From: Vesta saturnalis
Lineage: Eukaryota; Arthropoda; Insecta; Coleoptera; Lampyridae
Reading direction: 5' to 3'
DNA: 64,000 bases
NCBI GenBank assembly: GCA_036346205.1
Contig: JARFJB010002198.1
Location: 1,955,001 to 2,019,000, forward strand
Made by a program: the position numbers and the translations under genes. The notes below the pieces were generated by a model. The model was not told the DNA's origin. It saw nothing but the letters and a program-made list of their open reading frames with translations, and did no database searches. Shown piece after piece: positions 1 to 11,639 of this stretch (position 1 is its first letter; each line of letters begins with the position of its first letter).

Positions 1-183
1 CACTGGCTTATGTAGACAAACGTGATATCTTAATTAAGATACTTTTCTTGTGAATTTGAAATCGTGTATTTTTATTTGTTTCATACAAATTTAAACGTTT
101 TTATAATAATCACATTTACCGTTCTCAGTGCATGATAAAAGTTTTAAAAATGAATAGAGATGTCAAAATAAATTTATGAAATA
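1..183. other. AT-rich non-coding sequence
   Basis: I see no gene here. The TA at 182-183 is the left target-site duplication of the next element. Confidence 0.5.
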
Positions 184-2068
184 TACAGGGTGATTAAGTC
201 TTAATCTTGATAGCTTCACGAATCGATAGAACACGTGAAAATACTGAGGATTTGTCCTAGAAATTATTGTCCTAAAACGCTTTCTTGCCAGAGATAATTG
301 GCGCCAAAATTTGAATTTTTAAAACATTTTTTCCTAATATCTTCTAAACGATACGACTTCCAAATTTGGCAGGCACACAAGATGGGCGATGACCATTATT
401 TTTCAGTGATTTTGGACGCAATCGGTATACCGGGTTATATTTTTTGGGGGGGCGTGCACACTTCTGCCCATCCGAATTATTTTGTGTTACGTCAATTATT
501 AAATTCAATTTTATAGCGCGCTTGACCAGTTCTTTATCAACAAATTTTTATTACAAATTTTTTTATGTTTGCACTTGTTTTCGAGTTTTGGGCCCACATT
601 CGTAACAAGCTAGTTATACCTACAGTATGCAATGGAGTGATATTTGTAAGCTGACGTCTAGCAAAATTATATGGTCATCTAGAGTATGAGTAGTCAACAA
701 CATCAAACATTTAATTCACAAACAAAGAAGTAGGTATTACCCTGCTTTTATGCACTTGCGACACCGACGAATTAAATAATTAATCGCAGCCGCAATTTGG
801 ATACGATTATTATTTACTCCACGACGTCCACTCTGTATTCTTTCAATTAGTTCCTCACTGGTATTTACTGGTGTATGATACACGCCTTTGAAACGACTCC
901 AAACAAAATAGTCCACTGGATTCAAATCGGGCCACCGTAGTGGCCAAGCAACTGACCCTTCGGCCATTTAAGTTATTGTTTCCGACACGTCCAATCCATC
1001 GATGATTATAATTTTCATCCAACCATTGTCGAACTTGCCACCGATAATACTCTGGAGCATCATCCAACTTGCTTAGCGCAAATTTAAAGGAACATCTTCA
1101 ACCAAGCCCTGAAGCGAATTTTCCAGAAAATTACGAAATAAATTCGCATTTAAGCAAGGAGGTAAAAAATGCAGCCTACAAAGAGTGTTTCCTATAACAC
1201 CAACCCACACATTTGCGTTGAATTCATACTGAAACGACGATTTTCTAATACATCCGAGGATTTTCATGGGCCCATACATAAAGGTTGCGGTAATTTACAA
1301 TTCCTTTGTTTGTAAAATTGCATTCATCAGTGCACAAAATGTTATGTAGAAATTGTTGATTTATTTCTAATGATTTTATAAGACCCATCTACAAAAGTTT
1401 AGGTGTTTTTCAGCGTCTCCGCAACGCAAACCTTGGACAGATTGTAGATGAAAAGCTCGCCGATTATCATGTTTGAGCGCCCTAAACACTCGTCATAGAG
1501 CTGCTGAGTAACTCGGCGTGCATTGTTTCTTAGATTTCAGAAAATCGACGATGTATATCTGCAAACACTTGTGCATTTGGAGTTCTTTTGTTTGGAAAAC
1601 GCGCTCGGTACTCTTCAACTGCCACGTTAGAATTGCGGCAGTAGAACCCATAAACATAATGGATATCAGCATATTCTTTATTCCAAAACGTTCTTGGCAT
1701 TGTTCTCCAATTGTTGATCGACACTAACACTGACACCTCAATTTATAGAATCGCATCGATTTCTGTTGTCCAAGGCTGTCTACGTAAAATTTGTACGCAC
1801 TGTGACCTACAATAGTAAGAATTTTGGCCAAAAGTGCATAAACAAGTGCAAAAATCGAAAATGCATACATATAAAAATTTAATCATTGGCGTAACACAAA
1901 AAAAATGCTGATGGGTAGAAAAGTGCGCCATCACCCAAAACAAATCACATTCAGCATACTGATTGCGCCCAACTCGCTGGGGACAATAGTTAATAGGACA
2001 AATCTCCATTATGTTTACGTGTTCTATCGATTCCTGAAGTTATCAAGATTAAATCTGATCACCCTGTA
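184..2068 (-). mobile_element. Tc1/mariner-superfamily element, TACAGGGTG termini, TA target duplication
   Basis: The left end begins TACAGGGTGATTAAG and the right end is its reverse complement, ending CACCCTGTA. About 50 bp of the two ends match with few differences, and both ends are flanked by TA (182-183 and 2069-2070), as expected for this superfamily. Between them lies a decayed transposase read on the minus strand. At 1885 bp with both ends kept, this is a structurally complete but coding-dead copy. Confidence 0.85.
737..1736 (-). pseudogene. Tc1/mariner-type transposase, frameshifted
   Basis: Read on the minus strand from 1736. The N-terminal helix-turn-helix domain (DUF4817 type) is visible as EYADIHYVYGFYCRNS and FPNKRTPNAQVFADIHRRF. 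Around 1279-1073 there is a middle part with VWVGVIGN, the usual (N)VW(G)GI element before the second catalytic Asp. The C-terminal part around 967-737 has WPLRWPDLNPVDYFVW, carrying the third Asp in VDYF, and ends in RCRKCIKAG. The parts lie in different frames with stops between them, so no active protein is possible. The product would have cut and pasted the surrounding element. Confidence 0.8.
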
Positions 2069-2254
2069 TAGAAAAATTAATTATCAAATACATTTATGGA
2101 ATGTAAAAACGTAAAGATAATCCTGATATAACAGGTAGTTAAACGTATTTGAAAGACAACTAGGGAATCCTATTTTATCTAAGTGAAGATTAATTAGATC
2201 TTTAATGCATTAAATATTATTAAATCGTCTTGAAGATCACCAATCACAACACTA

Positions 2255-3060
2255 AAGAAGGCTAACAATGAAAAATATCACAATCCAAAAACAAATTTAA
2301 CAGAATCTAAGTGCAAAATGTTGGAAAACTTAAGAAAGTGGTAAAAGTATTCACAGCTAAAAACTTGACATACAAATTAAAAGTCTACTAAATCATAACA
2401 AATCTTACATGGAAATAAGTTTTCGTTATTACTAAGATACTGTAATTATTATGATACATTGAAAACAGAATGCTGTTGCTATAACATACTTAATTGGTAA
2501 ACGATTTACTTCCAGGTCTAGGAAGAACATAGCAAAAAACTCAAGACATACCAAAAGTTAAAATTAACACGTTGCCCTGTTTTAAAAACCCATATACCAA
2601 AACTTATTTAATCAGAGATTCTGTTTCTTGCCCGTTGAAGTTATTTGAATGTTTATATATCTCAATAGCTTCTCACTGTAAACGAATCAGTTTGCCTTGA
2701 TAAAATTTCCATATTGCCAAATTGAACGTCATAGTTTAAATTATTTAAGGTATGCTCAGCTGCAGTAGACTTCTCTAGTTGATTAAGTTTACAAAATCTC
2801 ATATGTTCTTTGAGTTTAGTATTAAAGCTATATTTAAATCTACACATTCTATTTTCAATGTATCGCAACAGTTAAGTACAGTCTTTTGGTAGTCACAGAA
2901 AAATATTTTGTTGTAAAATTTGTAATGATTTTACTAAATCTTTAATTGGTATGTCAAGTTTTAAGCTGTGAATACTTTTACCACTTTGCACGTACATTAT
3001 AATTTGAGTAAATTTTGATACTGTTTTTTTTTATTGTGACATTTTTCATGTTAGGCATCG
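2255..3060 (-). mobile_element. Penelope-like fragment flanked by inverted arms
   Basis: Sequence around 2265-2430 is repeated in inverted orientation around 2900-3055; the shared core includes GTGGTAAAAGTATTCACAGC. Between the arms, on the minus strand, lies a GIY-YIG-like coding fragment. I did not find target duplications or a reverse transcriptase next to it, so this is a small deletion derivative or a chance pairing of two insertions. Confidence 0.5.
2640..2868 (-). pseudogene. GIY-YIG endonuclease fragment of a Penelope-like retroelement
   Basis: The minus-strand reading contains RYIENRMCRF, then FNTKLKEHMRFCKL, then EKSTAAEHTLN. This order matches the GIY-YIG endonuclease at the C-terminus of Penelope-like elements (YIGQT, F.R..EH, S..AEH). 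After a frameshift near 2665 it continues EAIEIYKHSNNFNGQE, the usual family tail. About 75 codons remain and the catalytic GIY-YIG start is degraded (YIGQT has become YIENR). The function, nicking DNA for target-primed insertion, is lost. Confidence 0.6.
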
Positions 3061-3101
3061 TGTGTTAAAGGTTGTTGTATTGCCCTCTCAAGGCCGCTTA
3101 A

Positions 3102-4291
3102 CCCTCGAGTAGTCGCGCGGATGACTAATACGTAACTATCGATGAGCAATTGTTATCTTTTAAAGGCAATTGCTCATTCAGACAATATATTCCTAATAAA
3201 CCCTCAAAGTATGTATCAAAGTATTTGCTTTTGTTGATGTAAAAATCACCTATACTTTGAATTTCAAAGTTTATTGCGGAAAGCAGCCAGATGGACCTTA
3301 CTCACAAAGCAATTCCAGTGAATAAATTGTCATGAGGTTCACTAAGCCAATTTATGGAATTGGTAGAAATATAACTGGAGATAATTGGTTTACTAGCATA
3401 CCAGTAGTAACAAAATCATTACAAAAACAATGAACATATGTTGGAACTCTCAGAAAAAATAAACGACAGATTCCAAAGGAATTTTGCCTTCTAAACAACG
3501 CAACATTAATTTGTCAATTTTTGGTTATCAAAACTCAACGACTTTAGTTTGTTATACACAACAGAAGAATGTGGCGACATTGTTGGTGTCATCTATGCAT
3601 AACGATTTTAACATTGATGACACAACTGAAGACAAACAAAAACCTGAGATTGTTACCTTTTACAATCATACAAAAGTTGGTGTCGACCTATTAGATCAAT
3701 TATGTACCTAATAATTATAACGTAGCTTGTAGTAACTACAAGAAGATGGCCAACAGTAATATTTTATTATTTACTCAATATCTGTGGTATAAATGCATTA
3801 TGTATTTATGAAAATGTAAACTTTCATCATTATCACACATAATAGAACTAGATGTTGCAGCAGCAGTCAATGAAATTTCAGCAGGTCGCAGACATTGCAA
3901 CTTATGTGGAAGAAGTCTTAATAAAACAACACGAAAATCCTGTAGACAATATGGCCATTGTGTATGTTCGGCACATTCACATACCATTTGCAACGAATGT
4001 TTAACCACTTTGAAGTAAAATTTACAAGGAATAAAATATATATGTATAAATTTAAAAAAATTGTTAAATGAATTAATCGACATAATGGTTTTTGCAATAC
4101 TTCATTGTAATTAATATAGAAAAAGTTATATAAATATTACGTAAACGTTTGAAAATATAATAAACTTTAATTTCAGGTTTTAAAGATTAAAACCAAACTT
4201 TTATTTTTAAAATACTCTGAAAAAACACATGGATGACAACTGTCCTCCACGCAACTATTGATGGTTCAATTCTAGTGCGCCTACTAGAGGG
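3102..4291 (+). mobile_element. piggyBac-type element with TTAA target duplication
   Basis: TTAA at 3098-3101 is followed by CCCTCGAGTAGTCGCGC. The right end reads GTGCGCCTACTAGAGGG, followed by TTAA at 4292-4295. The ends are imperfect inverted repeats (CCCTCKAGTAG) and TTAA is the signature piggyBac target. The interior codes for the C-terminal part of a piggyBac transposase, so this is an internally deleted 1.19 kb copy. Confidence 0.85.
3281..4018 (+). pseudogene. piggyBac transposase, C-terminal half
   Basis: Reading the plus strand, RFTKPIYGIGRNITGDNWFT corresponds to the piggyBac segment holding one of the three catalytic Asp residues (the DNWFTS motif). Next come TYVGTLRKNKRQIPKEF, then after a frameshift SSMHNDFNIDDTTEDKQKPE and VTFYNHTKVGVDLLDQLC, where the last Asp lies. 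The segment from about 3850 encodes a cysteine-rich C-terminus (CNLCGRSLNK, then CRQYGHCVC and CNEC), the zinc-binding tail of the family. The N-terminal half with the first Asp is missing and there are internal stops. Confidence 0.8.
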
Positions 4292-4416
4292 TTAACAACA
4301 TTTAATTTATTATCTATTTCAAAAAGGTTTAACTAAATTATAGCAAGTTTATCTTTGGGTTTTCATATTACATAAATTTATTTGCCAACTTCATTTTTTT
4401 TAAACTATTAGCATTT

Positions 4417-4452
4417 ATTGAGGATGATAACTGTAATTGTTATCGAAACGTT
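4417..4452 (+). other. Penelope-like terminal hairpin motif (possible minimal hammerhead)
   Basis: The sequence GATGATAAC, a short AT loop, GTTATCGAAACGTT forms a small hairpin followed by CGAAAC. This resembles the GATGAC...GTCGAAACGTC motif often seen near the ends of Penelope-like elements, which are known to carry hammerhead ribozyme motifs. The full CTGATGA core is not present (GGATGA is seen), so activity is doubtful. Confidence 0.3.
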
Positions 4453-4727
4453 AAAATTTGTATAAGCAAATACAAATACAGGATTTTAAATCCAAAAGCT
4501 ACGTAAGTGGCAAAAGTTTGTATTTTCATATTGGTATTATATGCTCGTATTGCCTTTCGTCCTAGTATCTTGTGTAACAATTTTGATTTGAATGTCTTAG
4601 ACAGTTCAGCAACAAAAACTTTTTTTCTGTGAACTTGAATGCTCTGTAGTTTCAGAAACATCAAACTAATGCCTATATGATTCATCGACCTTACAATCAC
4701 TCACCATGATCAAAACAACATCCTATA

Positions 4728-7036
4728 TACAGGGTGATTCTTTGGGAGTTCTAATTAGACGTTTTAGAGAAACTTGACATAGGTAATTAAAATCTGAAAA
4801 TTTGGGGTATGGGGTTTTCGGATATGCCCAGTTGATCTAAAATATATAATCTTCTACCACTTCCGGTTATACCGGAAGTTGACTAAAACTTCCTCATTTT
4901 AAATAAAACACTCTGTATTTTATTACGTATTTCGATAAAGCTACTATTGAGGATTCTCTCAATATACGGTTTTGCTACCTTATACCGAGTGTTTTATGAG
5001 ATATGACTAATTTTAATACGAAACAGTGTCCGGTTTGACACACTGTATCTTTATAAATAATAAAAAGGGAAACAATCTGGTTGGTAAAATTTTTTTAATA
5101 TCATCTATTTTTATAAAACTTTAACATTTTGTGGATAAAATAATTTTTAATGTACGAGGTGATTCAAAACGCGTACTAAAACATTTCTCAACTTTCTAGG
5201 TGGATCACTCTGTATTTTATAACGTTATTAGAAAGAGCTTTAACTGTTCTTTAAGATTCATTAACCACTCCCTATACCTAAATCGAACCTTTATTGGGGT
5301 ATTTAGTTTTATAGCACAAAATATTACATTAAAACATCAAAGAAATCAAAATGTAAAATTTAAAAAAATATGTATAAAATCAAATTTAACATTTAAAGTA
5401 AATGCTCAAAAACATCTCCTTGTTGCTGCAAACATTTATTAGCTCTTTGAAGTATGGAAGTCATTGCACTGGTGTTAGTGACGCAAATGCATTCCAAACC
5501 CTTTCTGTAGTGTATTGTTTGGTTGTTACAGGATTCTCGTCAAATCAGGAGAACGTGGAGGCCACAGATATGGACCTTTATTTGCTATCCACCTTCCATC
5601 AAGCATTTCGTCCAGACATCGGCCAACGGCTCTGGTACTGTGCGGTGTCGCGCCGTCTTGTTGGTACCATGCTTGATTTCTCTCTATCGCTGGCAAATTG
5701 ACCAAATTTGGTTGAACCACATTTCTTAAAATTTCCAAATACCGTTGTCCAGTAAGGTTTTCGTCATAGAAGTGGACACATAAAATTCGATCACCTTAAA
5801 CAATTATCAAAAGACTAAAGACAAAGATCTAGGATTTAAGCACCTGCCTTTTACCCTATTTTAAATTTTATGTCTACCTACCTTTTACTGCACAAAACAC
5901 GTTAAAGGACCATCTTTCATGAAATGCTCTTGCCCTTTTTAGATGAGGATTTTCGGTTTCCCAGTAGTGACAATTATGCCTGTTGAACATGCCATTATTC
6001 GTAAATTTTCCTCATCAACCCAAATGATACTACTTAAAAAATCTTCATCATATGGAAGCATGCGGATATGCAGTTAAAAATGCCAAAACGTTTACATCAT
6101 TATCTTCATTATTGATTATCGGCTTATCTCTAATAGTTTGTGCTCTAAATGATCCATACTCTTGCAAATTATTCATAACGGCATCAATGGTTTTATTAGT
6201 TGGAGGGGGTAAGTCAGGGTATCTTTCTGCAAAAATACATGTTCTGGCTGCGATTTTGTGACATTCTCCGTGAATTAGTAATAAATTAATTAAATCCCAT
6301 TAGTGTATCCTGATCTGGCCATTATCCTTAACTACACTTTAAATCTTAAACTTTGTACAATAGGAAAAATGTTAACTTGTTTATCTATCTAGAATTTTAG
6401 ACGCAAACTGGGAACTGTCAACTAAAATTTTCACGGCACACTATACAATAATAATCAAAATCATAATACAAATCATTATTCCATACATTAAAAGCTAAAT
6501 ACCCCAATAACGGCTCGATTTAGGTATAGGGAGTGGTTAATAAAACTTAAAGAACAGTTAAAGCTCTTTCTAATAACGTTATAAAATACAAAGTGATCCA
6601 TTTAAGAAAGTTGAGAAATGTTTTAGTACGCGTTTTGAATCACCTCGTACATTAAAAATTATTTTATCCACAAAATGTTAAAGTTTTATTAAAATAGATG
6701 ATACTAAAGAAATTTTTACCAACCAGATTGTTTCCCTTGTTATTATTTATAAAGATAGTGTGTCAAACCGGACACTGCTTCGTATTAAAAGTGGTCATAT
6801 CTTGTAAAACACTCGGTATAAGGTAGCAAAACCGTATATTGAGAGAATCCTCAAAGGTAGCTTTATCGAAATACGTAATAATATACAGGGTGTTCTATTT
6901 AAAATAAGGAAGTTTTAGCCAATTTCCGGTATAACCGGAAGTGGTAGAAGACTCTAAATATTTTAGATCAACTGGGCATATCCGAAAACCCCATACCCCA
7001 AATTTTCAGATTTTAATTATGTCAAATCACCCTGTA
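4728..7036 (-). mobile_element. Tc1/mariner-superfamily element with about 550-bp inverted arms
   Basis: The left arm (4728 to about 5310) is matched in inverted orientation by the right arm (about 6490-7036) over nearly its whole length. Markers are the two-fold TTCCGG/CCGGAA block, the segment reading ACCGAGTGTTTTATGAGAT, and the pair of ACGCGT-containing blocks at 5168 and 6630. The tip is TACAGGGTGATTC on the left and CACCCTGTA on the right; TA precedes the left tip. Each arm holds a second, internal terminus-like motif (CACTCTGTA near 4907; its partner near 6885). A decayed transposase lies between the arms. Confidence 0.8.
5500..6300 (-). pseudogene. Tc1/mariner-type transposase (DD41D-like), internally deleted
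   Basis: On the minus strand from about 6290 the helix-turn-helix part reads HGECHKIAARTCIFAERYPD. A deletion follows, then IIWVDEENLR (first Asp), a frameshifted block with RHNCHYWETENPHL, FERWSFNVF-like sequence, and in the 5738-5526 segment WYQQDGATPH (second Asp) and WPPRSPDLTRI. Counting from the QQD Asp, the third Asp would fall about 41 residues on, but a frameshift removes it. The protein is dead; it would have moved the enclosing long-arm element. Confidence 0.75.
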
Positions 7037-7037
7037 A

Positions 7038-7283
7038 TACAGGGTGATTTCTACCTATGGAGGAAATTGAAAGGGCAAGTAGAGGGGATCAAAATAAAGT
7101 TGTTTTGAAAAAAATTTAGATCAAATGGTAATAATAAGAAAGTTACAACGTATTGAGTGCCACTGACTTGTTATAGTTCACGTTTACATAGGAACACAAA
7201 CACTTCTCACACACTCGGAACTTTATTTTGATCCCTTCTACTTCCCCTTTCAGTTTCCTTTGTAGGTTAGAAGTCACCCTGTA
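7038..7283. mobile_element. Short TACAGGGTG-ended MITE, about 246 bp
   Basis: It starts TACAGGGTGATTTCTACC, directly abutting the previous element, and ends AAGTCACCCTGTA. The subterminal block GATCAAAATAAAGTT is mirrored by AACTTTATTTTGATC at the other end. There is no coding content. The ends suggest it is mobilised by a relative of the neighbouring transposases. Confidence 0.65.
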
Positions 7284-7662
7284 AATGAATTACATTATCA
7301 AGACTAATATACCTGGAAAAATTATATGTTATACAAACGATGCTGTATTAATTTTACATCCTACATTATTGTTTAAATCATAAAACGGATTGCTTATAAT
7401 CAATATAACTAACTTCAAATAAATCTAAAACAAAGGTGTTTATACTGAATAAAAAAAAACCACTATCGCAATAAAACTCTATCATGCTACTAGAAATCAC
7501 AATCATTTCTATAATTGTGATTTAAAACATTCTTCTGAATGTACAAACAAAAAAATGGCGTCACCATCTGTAAATGATCCTGGCATTACAATTGCCCAGC
7601 ATCAGCATTTAAAATGGAATACTCACATTAATGTATTCAATAAATAAATCAGATCTTGAATG
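7284..7662. other. AT-rich non-coding spacer
   Basis: No open reading frame or repeat that I recognise. Confidence 0.4.
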
Positions 7663-9930
7663 TACCGGGTGGACCGATTTCGATGGGATTGCAGGGTATC
7701 TCGGTAACTATTACTGTTAGAGCAAAACTGTTCACGTAGCATTAGGCCAACTTTTTGAGACAAATTAAACAGCGAAAACAAAAATTTGCTATCTTTTTTC
7801 ATTTTTGATGCAGGGACCAAAATTGAATTTTTCCAAATTTCGATAGGGTTCCATATCTCATCTGTTGATAAAAATTCAGGAAAAAGTGTAAAGACATTTC
7901 TTGTGCAGTTTTTAGCGTAGAATCAAATGGAGTAGTCAATTTTAAAATTTGGTCACCAATAGTCGAGATGCCACATAAACTTAGTTTTTTTTTAATGGAA
8001 ACCATAGTTGGCTTTGACTTCATTAAACTCCTTATTTTATAAGCTTTTCAACAATGTATAGTTTATAGAGGTTCTTTTAGAAAATTACGGAATTACAAGC
8101 GAATTTGTTAGTTTGCACTTTTGTAAGTAGGCAATGGAATAATTTAAAACAATGAAATACAGCAAATATGTAAAACAAAAGGTATAATTATTTAATTCTA
8201 AGAACAAGGTTACAAATATAAACAAACTGTCAAACAAATGATAATATTACTTTTACATAAATTGTTCAAACTGGCTGCCATTTTGTCGAATGCATAACTG
8301 ACAACGTCGTTGTAATGATGAAATTGCAACAGATATTTGGAGCGGCTTAATTTTTTGAAAAGCAGCATGTAAATTGTTTTGTAATTCTGCCATAGTATTG
8401 TTTGTTTTTTTGTAAATTTCATTTTTTATGAAACCCCATACAAAATAGTCCAAAGCTGTTAGATCAGGCGACCTTGGTGGCCATGGAATTGGTCCAAAGG
8501 TATCTAACCAACAGTTTGGAAATTTATCATTTAAATAATTTCTCACTACCATATAGCATTGTGTGCCGGAGCACCATCTTGCTGGAAAAAATGACCGACT
8601 CGTAAATCATCCAAGAATTCGTCAAGCTCAATACGTAATAGTTCTAAATATCGATATGCGGTAAGATTTCCTTCAAAAATGCAATAGTGTAATTTATTCC
8701 CTTTTAAGCAACACCAAACATTAAATCCAAACCTGCCTTGATTACGCCTAGGTACTGCTACATGTAAATTTTCATTTGCCAAGTGATGATGATTGTGACG
8801 ATTGAAAATACCAGCACTGCTTATATGAGCTTCATCTGTCCAAATTATATTTTGATGAAAATTAGGCATTGCAGCACATCTATCAATATACCATTGGCAA
8901 AATTGTAATCGTTTTTCAAGATCGTTTGGATAAAGGTATTGGTTTAGGTACCTATATGAATCTTATAAGGTTTATATTTATAAAGTTTCAAAATTTTTAG
9001 CGATTTTGTTTTGGAAATACCAACATCTTGTTCAATTTCTCTACTAGAAGTATTTGGGTTGGCTTCAACACATGCTAAAACATTTAAGGCATCTTGTTCA
9101 CGATTTGCTATATCGTAATGATTCGGACGTGGCCCTAAATTATTTTAATTACTTTGTAGCCTGCAATAACAAGAATAATCATGTTAGAAAAGCGGCTTTA
9201 GAGTCTTTAACGTTTATTTACCTCTTATAAATCTTTTTATTAGGCTGATGCCTTTCTGGGAAACTCTCCAAGTATAAACGTTCCGCTTCTTCCGAATTTT
9301 CCCCACACTGAATGAATATTTTCAACATATCATACTTTTTATAACGATTCATTTTAACTATCAACAATAAACCTGTGTTATCTGTGTTTTAATGCACAAC
9401 TGAAGTTTTCACTTTGTTTTGACATATTTACTGTGTTTCATTGTTTTAAATTATTGCATCGCCTACTTATAAAAGTGCAAACGAACAAATTCGCTTGTAA
9501 TTACGTAATTTTCTAAAAGAACCTCTATAAACTATATATTGTTGAAAAGCTTATAAAATAAGGATTTTAATGAAGCCAAAGCCAACTATGGTTTCCATTA
9601 AAAAAAAACTAAGTTTATGTGGCATCTCGATTATTGGTGACCAAATTTAAAAATTGACTACTCCATTTGATTCTACGCTAAAAACTGCACAAGAAATGTC
9701 TTTACACTTTTTCCTGAATTTTTATCAACAGATGAGATATGGAACCCTATCGAAATTTGGAAAAATTCAATTTTGGTCCCTGCAACAAAAATGAAAAAAG
9801 ATAGCAAATTTTTGTTTTCGCTGTTTAATTTGTCTCAAAAACTTGGCCTAATGCTACGTGAACAGTTTTGCTCAAACAGTAATAGTTACCGAGATACCCT
9901 GCAATCCCATCAAAATCGGTCCACCCTGTA
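7663..9930 (-). mobile_element. DD41D Tc1/mariner-type element with about 500-bp inverted arms
   Basis: The left end TGTACCGGGTGGACCGATTT is matched by the right end AATCGGTCCACCCTGTACA. The match runs inwards for roughly 500 bp: left 7663 to about 8160 pairs with about 9430-9930. Open frames inside the two arms are mirror copies of each other and are not genes. The transposase lies between the arms on the minus strand. The usual TA is not obvious at the flanks. Confidence 0.85.
8253..9352 (-). pseudogene. DD41D transposase with a probable intron, frameshifted
   Basis: It begins with ATG at 9352: MNRYKKYDMLKIFIQCGENS, then ERLYLESFPERHQPNKKIYK, a DUF4817-type helix-turn-helix. At about 9217 there is a donor (GAG then GTAAATAA) and near 9160 an acceptor (TTATTGCAG), so a roughly 60-bp intron is likely. 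Next come VGISKTKSLKILKLYKYKPY, then after a frameshift MPNFHQNIIWTDEAHISSAG (first Asp), RFGFNVWCCLKG, HFFQQDGAPAH (second Asp), another frameshift, and PPRSPDLTALDYFVWGFIKN (third Asp in LDYF, 41 residues after the second). It ends GSQFEQFM. All three Asp survive but the frame does not. Confidence 0.8.
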
Positions 9931-10561
9931 CAAGTTTCTGAAATATTTCACCATTTCAGTTGCTTAGTGGTTTATAGTCTGATATTAGATGTAATACTTA
10001 CGAAACCTAAAAAATTGTAAGAGGCAAATGTATTCAATATTAGGCAATTGTACGTTAGAGATGTTCTTTTGTTTTTGCACAAAAATACCCATTTACGAAT
10101 TTTTGTAGCTCACAACTTTACACTATTGTAGATACTGAGGGTATTCAAATTTGAAAAAAAACTGGATGTTAGCAACACTTAACATATCATGCTCCAAAAA
10201 CCTACATGTGAACATCCAATTTAAATCAAATTAATAGTCTCGGTCTGTATTAACAATTTTATCAAAAACAGTAATATAACAACAGCATTCATTTATACTT
10301 ATTTATTTCTTGTTTTGTCATCCATTAACTCTATTAATTAAACTTATGTTTAGGTGTCTGTGCATTAACTACTGATGTACAATATACATTATGCTGAAAA
10401 AAATTTATTTTGGTTTTTCATGTTTTTTAATTCACATACATAATAATATCTGCTTTTAATAATTGTCAGAAGCTGGAAAAATTGTTTAACATCTTTCTTT
10501 ACTTGTTTAGTAAAAATATTGGTGTAGGTAAGCATATTGATTAATCTTTTGTTTTTTGCAG
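9931..10561 (+). other. Non-coding sequence, probable intron of the downstream gene
   Basis: No coding exon is evident. The segment ends in a strong acceptor (polypyrimidine TTTTGTTTTTTGCAG, ending at 10561). Earlier exons of the downstream gene are therefore expected to the left, probably outside the window. Confidence 0.4.
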
Positions 10562-11639
10562 AAAAACACAACATGTTTGGTAGTATGGATGTTTGCAGTA
10601 AGTGTTTTAATTTTTCCCGAAGCCGGAATGGTGATTTACATGAGCATTCAATATTGGGTAAATATAACTAATAATAATAATTCAAACAATTATTTTATTC
10701 TTTGGCAGAGAATAGAATCTCAATATGGAATAACGGAATTAGTATGCTGGTTCGCACGAATTCTAGCAAATGTAATACAAATAATGGTAATACAATCACT
10801 CTATTCGATATGGAAAGAAGAGGAGTTGATTGCAAAAAGATTACATGATCTTAATGTGATGATTCCAATACCAAGAGAAACTAGTCTTAATACTCTACAC
10901 AATCCTATACCAGGATATCAAAATAATGCTTTTGAAGGTTCTATTGAAAATCTTAATTCTAACATTAAAAGGTTGGATACACAAATTTGTATTTTTCCAC
11001 TAAATTTATGCATCTAAATTTCAGAATGGATCAATTCCTCAATTATGGAACAGCAATCTTCCAAACAATTTGGCGACACTTCCATATAACGGATATCAAC
11101 TTTGTACAACACAAAGTGAATTCAATGCAAGCATATTTGTGCCAAGTTTTGTAAATGAAGATAAGCAACTAGCGTTACCTGGTTTGTGTTTAAATAATAA
11201 CAAAATTACATTTAATTAGTTTTATTTTTAAGCAAAAAAAGCTCAATCGTTAATGGATCTTAGAACCATTGAAGATAGTTTACCGTTAGGAAGTGAGAAG
11301 TTCAATCAACAGTGGCAACCTTGGATGTCACAGTCAATTACTGAAACGAATAGCGTAATTTTACCTGATTATACAAATACAACAGAAAAACCTCGTATAT
11401 CCAAATTTGCGTCTGTTGATGCATTAAATGATATAAATCGTAATCACCATATTATTAAAAACCGTACTGGTTTTTATGCACAACCAGTTGCTAACTATGG
11501 TGTACCTATTTACTATGGACCTTTAGATGGACCTGACTTTTTAATTTATAAGAAAAAATTAGATAAGTTAAACGGCAAAAGCTCAATTAGTAATACATCG
11601 GTTGATGATGTACAAAAGTATCGTGACGTGGCGCTATAG
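10562..11639 (+). CDS. Membrane protein, last three exons (tetraspan/DUF4728-like)
   Basis: Exons 10562-10971, 11054-11181 and 11233-11639, all with GT-AG borders, give 314 residues of continuous reading. The first exon begins in phase 0 after TTGCAG and holds two hydrophobic segments, TCLVVWMFAVSVLIFPEAGM and about 60 residues on ITELVCWFARILANVIQIMV. After IWKEEELIAKRL there is a long hydrophilic tail with NPIPGYQNNAFEG and PLDGPDFLIYKKKL, ending DVAL. Two membrane spans followed by a cytosolic tail fit the second half of the insect four-span DUF4728 group, but that assignment is an inference. The more obvious acceptor at 11024 would shift the frame; the one at 11053 keeps it. AATAAA lies at about 11754. 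It is convergent with Asterix. Confidence 0.7.

Noticed and set aside
7799..8023. Minus-strand 74-codon frame, with a mirror copy near 9570-9790
   Set aside because: Both lie inside the inverted arms of the element at 7663-9930, so the shared frame is a result of the arm sequence and not a gene.
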